This document shows positions 58,117-64,000 of a DNA stretch of 64,000 nt, piece by piece (position 1 is the stretch's first letter; every line of letters starts with the position of its first letter). Source of the DNA: Adiantum capillus-veneris (lineage: Eukaryota > Streptophyta > Polypodiopsida > Polypodiales > Pteridaceae); assembly GCA_014529385.2 (NCBI GenBank), contig CM043943.1, forward strand, positions 98,778,355-98,842,354. Direction: 5' to 3'. A model generated the notes under the pieces. It had not been told where the DNA came from and ran no database searches. It saw only the letters and a program-made list of their open reading frames with translations. The position numbers and the translations under genes were made by a program.

Positions 58117-58860
58117 ATTCCTCTCCATACCTCATCAAACCTGCAACTTTCATGGCTTCTTTCATCTTCTTCACCATTCCCATCTCTCTCTTACTCCATA
58201 GCTCAAAATTATCATCTCTACACACATATAGCTCAATTTCTCTCTCTAGAATCAATCTCATATTACCATAACATTTTCATCTTTTCACAAAAAGAGAAAA
58301 AATCAGCAAATAACCAAGATCAAGCTCTGCAAAAGGAGGAGTTTGATCATGGAAAATTCAACTTTTCCATGGTCAAAAGACCTACAACGACAGGGTTCTA
58401 CGACCGCTCATTCGCTAGAGGAGATAGGTGGAAAATTCCATTTTCATCTTGTGTTTTCCATCAAATTGTGTAATTCTAATACTTCTCTTACTTTTTATCA
58501 TTTTATAAATCATATAATGGACCTTGAGTGCATATGCCATGTAATTTTACCCCATCCTACTAACTACAAACTACTAACACTAACCACTAACATACTAGCA
58601 CAAAATAGCCATTGACCTAACCATGAAAGACACCTCACCTCAAGCCTACATGTGCATAGTAACTCTCTCTCTCTCTCTCCTTCCTTAAAACTCTACTTTC
58701 ATCTTATCTACCATCAATAATGCTCTCTTTTGAGCCCACATCCATGACTCAAGCAGACAAAGAAGGCCCACAATGTTTTGATATTTAGAAAAAATCATAA
58801 TCCTAATTTGTTAGCTTGTAAATTAGGATTTCCAATAATCTTAATGAGATGTCTCCAACC
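57071..58860. other. AT-rich non-coding DNA
   Basis: No supported gene. Contains (CA)n at about 58085-58113 and a short (CT)n at about 58663-58680. Confidence 0.5.
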
Positions 58861-58869
58861 TATAAATAG
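58861..58869 (+). promoter_or_regulatory. TATA box, LTR-like promoter
   Basis: CCTATAAATAGG in plus orientation, followed by CT-rich DNA and a TG-rich stretch at 59047-59065, as in many plant LTRs. Borders and a PBS were not found, so this may be a solo LTR or chance. Confidence 0.35.
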
Positions 58870-60851
58870 GTCCCTCTCCTTCGACGTTCAAATCTTCGTC
58901 CTTCCACTTGTGCAATACGGACTTGTGTATATTAAGTTTTTATCATTTGATCTTGTTTGAGAAAGTTGTTTAGCGTGTTTTTATTGCCAATTTTGTGACC
59001 ATTGTAAGACGGTATTGTGGTGAGAGATCTACCACACCCTAAGACAGTGTGTGTGTGTGTGTGTGTTGGCAATGTTTAGCATTTACTAAGCATGAGTTAG
59101 TTTTGTACAAGCTCTACGATTGTGAGGTCCCTGCTCCTTTTTAGAGGAGCGGAGTACCTTTGGTAGATCTCCAATCCTGAGAAAGAGAAACCAACGGACA
59201 TTGTCTTAGCTACTACGTAGCCACGGGTATGAACTGGTAGTGAAGGATTGGTCATATCTCGCTATAGTGGAGCATGACCACCATAACCCTATCTAAAAAC
59301 TATCTATAATCAATTATACCTAAAGGTATAAATCTTAGAGTGACGAACCTGTGCGCTTTTTTCCCCATGTTTTAGAAGCATAGCCGCCAAGGTTTGTCTC
59401 TTTTAAGATTTATGACTATGAAAAAAAACAATCTCTAGCGTTGGAAAGTTATTCGGCTCATCGGGTCCACCCGTCCATAGAATGATACCATGAGGGTATC
59501 ATTCTCCCACTTTTCCCACCGCACTCACCCTTCTTTTGTTACCTAATTACTATCATGTGATTTAAATATACATGTTCATTTACCTTATTTATGATACTCA
59601 TTCGTTAAAAGAACCCTTCAGACGGTATTACAAACGGTAATGAGGCAAGTAGTAGTCCTTTTTTAAACCAACAACTTTTGGATTAGGTTCACTTAAGAAT
59701 GTCTACTTGCGCCATTAGGTTCGATAGGTATATACACTATTCATGAAAACTCTTGTCATCCATAGGCGTCCCATACCACTCGACAAGTACTTGTTGTGCC
59801 AACCTGGGCGTACTCCCGCCACAGCAACAACAGTATCAAACCGGGCGTCATCCTCACATGGCAAAACGTAACTGCAGTATCCAGCTGGGCCATCCTGGGT
59901 ATACTTCCACCGCAACATTTGCTGTGCCACTCTGGACATCATCTCACGCCTCGGAAACTGCCACCTAATGCCAGTGCTAATAAGTAGAGAGTCTTGAGAA
60001 AAACCATACCAAAAGTATTGGACATACATTCTTTCCTATGGAAAATAGCTTAACCAAACATTTTTTCCTACTTGTCATACATATGTCGAGTTTCTCGGGG
60101 TTAAGCCCCTTGGTTTCGATCCATGTTTTCCTTTCCTAAGGTGATTAATATATGTCTATGGTCTCGCATATGCAATGATACATAACTTGAAGCTGCAATA
60201 CTAACCTATACCATAGCTCCAATTGATCCGATTGGTGGAGACATAGCATGTTCCGCAAGAGTTCCCCCGTTACTTGTACCGACTTCATGATCATTAGCGC
60301 CTTGGGTTCGAGCACGCTTTGGATCATTTTTTGTATTGTACATAGGTTATACACTTAGAACTTTAAATTGGTCAATTTCCCTATTGATTTCGTTGAAATC
60401 TAAGGTCATTTTTACATATAAGTAACCTTGTTATTTTTCTCGAATATTACTTCACTAAAATTTTCCAAACAGAGTCTGTAATTTGAACTCTTGCCAATTC
60501 GGATTTGCACTTAGTGTTATTGCACTACACCTAATCTATAAATCAAAATATTTCTTAATTTTAATTAATCAAAAATTAAGTGTGTAAACTATGAAATTGA
60601 AAGTTTAGAAATGCATTACTTTTATACACGTGACATTTCTAATCCAATTCTAACTTCAATTTTTAGACTTCAACCAAATCAATTTTTAGTATTATTCAAA
60701 ATACTAATTAATATAATTGATAATAAAATTGGTGAATAAGAATTTCATCATGCATAATAAGAGTGTGATGAGTACTCTTATGTATTAACTTTCAATTAAC
60801 TATGCATAAGTTAATAGTTAAGATGTACTAACTAGAGAAAGTAGGTATACT
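58870..60851. other. Non-coding DNA with one strong hairpin
   Basis: A perfect 11-bp stem with a 5-base loop lies at 59479-59505. Frames at 59715-60029 are unrecognised. Otherwise nothing. Confidence 0.5.
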
Positions 60852-61419
60852 TAGAGAGATTAGAGTAAGAGAGAACACACACACATCTTTTCTAAAGCTA
60901 ATTAAATCTTACTAATCCATTAGAAAGATTAGAGTAAAAGACAACACACACACATCCTTTTCTACAGCTAACTAAACTTTACTAATCCACTAGAGAGAGA
61001 TTAAAGTACGAGAGAACATACACACCTCCTTTCTAAAGCAAATTGAATCTTACTAATCCACTAGAGAAATTAGAGTAAAAGAGAATACACACATTTTTTT
61101 CTAAAGATAATTAAACTTTACTAATCCACTAGAAAGATTAGAGTAAGAGAGAACATACACACATCCTTTCTAAACCTAGTTGAATCTTATTAATCCACTA
61201 GAGAGATTAGAGTAAGAGATAACACACACACACATCCTTCCTAAAGCTTATTGAATCTTACTGATCCATTAGAGAGATTAGAGCACGAGACACACATCAT
61301 TTCTAAAGCTAATTGAATTCTTAATTACTGATCCATTAGAGAGATTAGAGCACGAGACACACATCATTTCTAAAGCTAATTGAATGCTTAATGAATACGT
61401 ACCTTATTAATCCACTAGA
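60852..61419. repeat. Minisatellite, about 70-bp unit, eight copies
   Basis: Units start near 60852, 60921, 60991, 61062, 61130, 61199, 61270 and 61337, each with TAGAGAGATTAGAGTAAGAG, a CACACACA stretch, TTTCTAAAGCTAATTGAATC and ACTAATCCAC. Spacing is 67-76 bp. It lies in the presumed transcribed part of the LTR of the chromodomain element. Confidence 0.9.
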
Positions 61420-62122
61420 GTTTTTACTCTCTTAGTGATTTGTGGATGCCTTCTCTCTAAGAGAAGTGACAGCACTTTGTGAGCGTTATAGAGGCAATCT
61501 CTATGTCTAAAGTGTGAGTATGGATGCTCTATTTATAGCAGAAAAGAAAACGATCAAATTTTTTTCCCCTTTTTTTTTATTTTTTTAATAATTTATATTT
61601 TTACATTTTTTCTAAAATTCATACCCGCGTTTTTGGTCCCCTTGTGGTACCTATCAGCTTGACCAATTTGTCCTCATCATCAAGAGATAAGGCCACACAG
61701 CCCCCCTCATTAAGATTAGTCAAGACTAACCTCTCCTTTCCATGTGACTGTGTCTCGCACTTTGTCCCCTCCTATGTGAGTCCAGGTGAGTCCATGTGCC
61801 TTCATGTGTCGTCCTTTTGACTTTATAATTATTTTATTTATTTCGTTAGTGATAAATTACTTTACATTTTCAAGTTAAACTTTATAGTCTTAGACTAACT
61901 TTACAGTAGTAAGAGAAAATTCTACGATCAGTAAATAAGTATTGCAATAAGTTAGTCAGTATTTTATATAGCCAAACATGTCAGAATTTTGTAGCATAAA
62001 TTTTATATTCTAGGTATTCTAGGTTCATAATTTGTACTCGAATATCTTAAATAATGAGTGATGGTTGAAAAATTCAAATGCATATTAGAACTTGTGTGAA
62101 ATTCCGAAGTAGAGGCCTTACA
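60852..62122 (-). repeat. Probable 3' LTR of the chromodomain Ty3/gypsy element (outer border not fixed)
   Basis: The inner edge is 62122: on the minus strand AAGTTGGGGAGAT (a PPT at 62123-62135) is followed by TGTAAGGCCTC. TATAAATAG on the minus strand at about 61532-61540 fits a promoter. The outer edge must lie at or left of the minisatellite. Confidence 0.6.
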
Positions 62123-62135
62123 ATCTCCCCAACTT
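62123..62135 (-). promoter_or_regulatory. Polypurine tract of the chromodomain element
   Basis: AAGTTGGGGAGAT on the minus strand directly before the LTR start TGTAAGG, 17 bp or so after the stop of the integrase frame. Confidence 0.65.
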
Positions 62136-62151
62136 TGAATTTGAGATGCCC

Positions 62152-63212
62152 TCATGTGAAGAATAGTGAAGGGTAATCCTTAAGAAGGGTTGTCTCATCT
62201 TCCCAAGTAGCATCTTCTACAGGGAAATCCTTCCATAAGATAAGGTGTTCTTCGATAGATCTATTCCTAAGCTTTCTTTCGCGAGTTTCTAGGATAATAT
62301 CAGGTTGAAGCTGTAAAACGTCTTGAGTAGGTAAAATGATTTTCTCATCATCAAGGACATGGTCAGGGTTATGTACATAAGGTTCTAATAGACTTACAAG
62401 AAATACATCATGCACGTTGAGATGGAAGGAAGTTTTAGTTTATAAGCTTGATCACGTACAACCTTGATTATTTTGTAAGGTCCACAAAATCGGTAGCTAA
62501 GCTTCTTATACCTTCCAAGAGGCAGATTGCTCTTTTTGGGCTTTACTCGTAAGAAAACTTTATCACCTTCCTTGAAAATCCAATCAGATCTTTTCAAGTC
62601 TGCGTACTTCTTTTGTCTATCTTGAGCCGCTTGAATATCCCTTTGAATAGCTTTGGTTTGAGCTTCCATTTCTTCGAGCATTTTCTTTGAGGCTTCTACC
62701 CTTATAGTGGGGTCAGAAACGTTAAGAGGTGATAAACATTCTTGACCATAAAGAGCATTAAAAGGTGTCATTCCAATACTTCTATGAGTATAGGAATTAT
62801 ATGCATACTCTACCAAGGGTAGGTATTGAATCCACTTGCAAGGTTCTCTATTGCAGTAGGCTCTGAGGACGTCTTCAATTACTTGATTAAATCTTTCAGT
62901 TTGGCCATCAGTTTGAGGATGATAAGTAGTACTAAAACATAATTGGGTTCCAATCGCTTGAAACAATGATACCCAAAAATTTGAAGTAAACTTGGCATCA
63001 CGATCGCTGACAATCCTCTTGGGTAAACCATGAATTCTGAAAACCTCCTTCACAAACATACTAGCAATATCTGAAGTTGTAAAGGTTGTCTTGACGGGGA
63101 TTAAGTGAGCCACCTTAGTAAGCAAGTCGACTATGACCATGATTGAATCATAGCCATCTTGAATAGAAGGAAGCCCTGTGATAAATTCCATGCTAATACA
63201 TTCCCATTTCAT
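62152..63212 (-). pseudogene. Integrase core and chromodomain-like C-terminus
   Basis: Frame 62394-63212 holds the integrase core: SMEFITGLPS at the first catalytic position (Glu where Asp is usual), RIVSDRDAKFTSNFW (second Asp), and TDGQTERFNQVIEDVLR (Glu), then the GPY-type segment (YRFCGPYKIIKVV). A one-base shift near 62420 leads into 62152-62415 with HDVFLVSLLEPYV, RKLRNRSIEEHLILWKDFP and EDATWEDETTL, a chromodomain-like end that in chromoviruses targets chromatin. As written it is frameshifted, and the first acidic residue is altered. Confidence 0.85.
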
Positions 63213-63422
63213 TTGGGGAATATCTAAAGGATGTAATCTTACCTGGCATCTTCAGTCTCTCCGCCTTAATCCTTTGACAAGACAAACACTGCTTGACATG
63301 GCGAAGGACATCGCCCTTCATACATTGCCAATAGTAACTTCTATGAATTTCATTGAGGGTTTTGGCATAACCAGGATGTCCTAAAGTTGGGCCATCATGT
63401 GCTTCATATAGGATAGCATTCC
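63213..63422 (-). pseudogene. Integrase HHCC zinc domain
   Basis: HDGPTLGHPGYAKTL and VKQCLSCQRIK give the His/His/Cys/Cys set of the integrase N-terminal domain, between RNase H and the integrase core. Confidence 0.8.
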
Positions 63423-64000
63423 TTAGGGCAGAATCCTTAGGTATGCATAGTCGATTCCTATATAAATTTTCCCATCTTCTAAGGAGTAATGTAGAGGTAT
63501 AGGCTGATTTGCTGATACCCTCTCTTCACATAGGATACTAGCAAGCATCTGGTAATCTGCATCTCTGACAGCAGCATCCGAGACCTTGTCTAAAATAGGG
63601 TTGTTAGCCATGGAAATTGGCCCTTGAAAAACTTTACGGATTAGGGCATCTGCCACAACATTATCCTTACCTGGTCTAAATTTCATATCAAAATCATATT
63701 CGCGCATGAGCTCTATCCATCTCCTCTATCTCATGTTAAGGTTAGGTTGGGTAAAAATCCACTTAAGGCTCTTGTGATCTGTTACCAATTGGAATTTGCG
63801 TCCCAATAGATAATGTCTCCATGGATTGAGAGCGTGAATAACTGCTAGTAATTCTAAATCATGTGTAGCATAATTCACTTCATGAATCCTAAGCTTTCAA
63901 GAAGTGTAAGCTACAGGCCTTCCTTCTTGAGTAAGGACTCCTCCTAATGCAAGGTTACTAGCATCTGTGATCACTTCAAATTCTTGGGTGAAGTCTAGAA
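63423..64000 (-). pseudogene. RNase H domain, partial
   Basis: From the window edge on the minus strand: FEVITDASNLALGGVLTQEG, NYATHDLELLAVIHALNPW and LVTDHKSLKWIFTQPNLNMR, then after a stop near 63730 YDFDMKFRPGKDNVVADALI. These give the acidic catalytic set of the gypsy RNase H. It continues past 64000 into RT. Confidence 0.85.

Larger units (their letters stand above)
62123..64000 (-). mobile_element. Ty3/gypsy chromodomain-type retrotransposon (internal part), cut by window end
   Basis: Minus-strand order: RNase H (from the window edge), integrase zinc domain, integrase core, chromodomain-like end, PPT, LTR. This is the chromovirus layout. Gag, protease and most of RT lie beyond 64000. 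Frameshifts at about 62420, 63215 and 63420 and a stop near 63715. Confidence 0.9.

Noticed and set aside
59715-60029. Overlapping frames on both strands
   Set aside because: Generated by a short imperfect internal repeat; no recognised domain on either strand.
60852-61419. CRISPR-like regular repeats
   Set aside because: Units of about 70 bp are repeated throughout with no unique spacers, and the DNA is plant nuclear.

Overview
The window reads as plant nuclear DNA made almost entirely of transposable elements and simple repeats. Support for a land plant comes from LTR retrotransposons primed by tRNA-Asp-type and initiator-Met-type binding sites, Ty3/gypsy elements of the dual-RNase-H (Tat/Ogre-like), Athila/Tat-like and chromodomain types, Copia fragments, an L1-type LINE and a hAT (DUF659-type) transposase. 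I cannot name the species. No rRNA, convincing tRNA, CRISPR array or complete host gene is visible; the best host-gene trace is one exon-like block at about 9214-9553 on the minus strand.

Layout. 1-5435: a minus-strand Ty3/gypsy element (aRNase H, RT-RNase H, protease, gag, and an extra ORF upstream of gag), cut by the window start. 5436-9200: very dense (GA)n/(TG)n/poly-G tracts mixed with 3' ends of a non-L1 LINE family. 9200-11545: an exon-like block, a small minisatellite, and the end of a Copia-type LTR with its primer-binding site. 11840-15606: a degenerate L1-type LINE. 16541-24620: a decayed rolling-circle transposon. It has an RPA-like gene, then Rep (HUH and two-tyrosine motifs), a PIF1-type helicase, and an APE-like endonuclease fused to the helicase C-terminus. 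This is the Helentron/Helitron2 arrangement and is the most notable object here. 24620-31482: mostly non-coding DNA with two short first-exon-like ORFs. 31483-45282: a complete 13.8-kb minus-strand Ty3/gypsy element with both LTRs, PPT, PBS, gag, protease, RT-RNase H and integrase, plus a second retropepsin-like domain fused after the integrase and further 3' ORFs. 45283-48100: leader and LTR of another minus-strand element with a decayed tRNA-Asp PBS. 48104-51130: more pieces of the non-L1 LINE. 51591-52930: a non-autonomous element with 14-bp inverted repeats flanked by TTAA. 53730-57070: a hAT transposase relic broken by two Copia insertions of one family, the first with an exact 5-bp target duplication. 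57070-60850: non-coding DNA with one LTR-like promoter. 60852-64000: a chromodomain-type Ty3/gypsy element whose LTR carries a minisatellite of about 70 bp, cut by the window end.

Almost every coding region carries stops or frameshifts, so this is a graveyard of nested insertions. The order of events can be read in places: hAT first, then Copia; an older LTR element, then the 13.8-kb element. Alignments were made by eye, domain calls rest on recognised motifs, and no database search was run.
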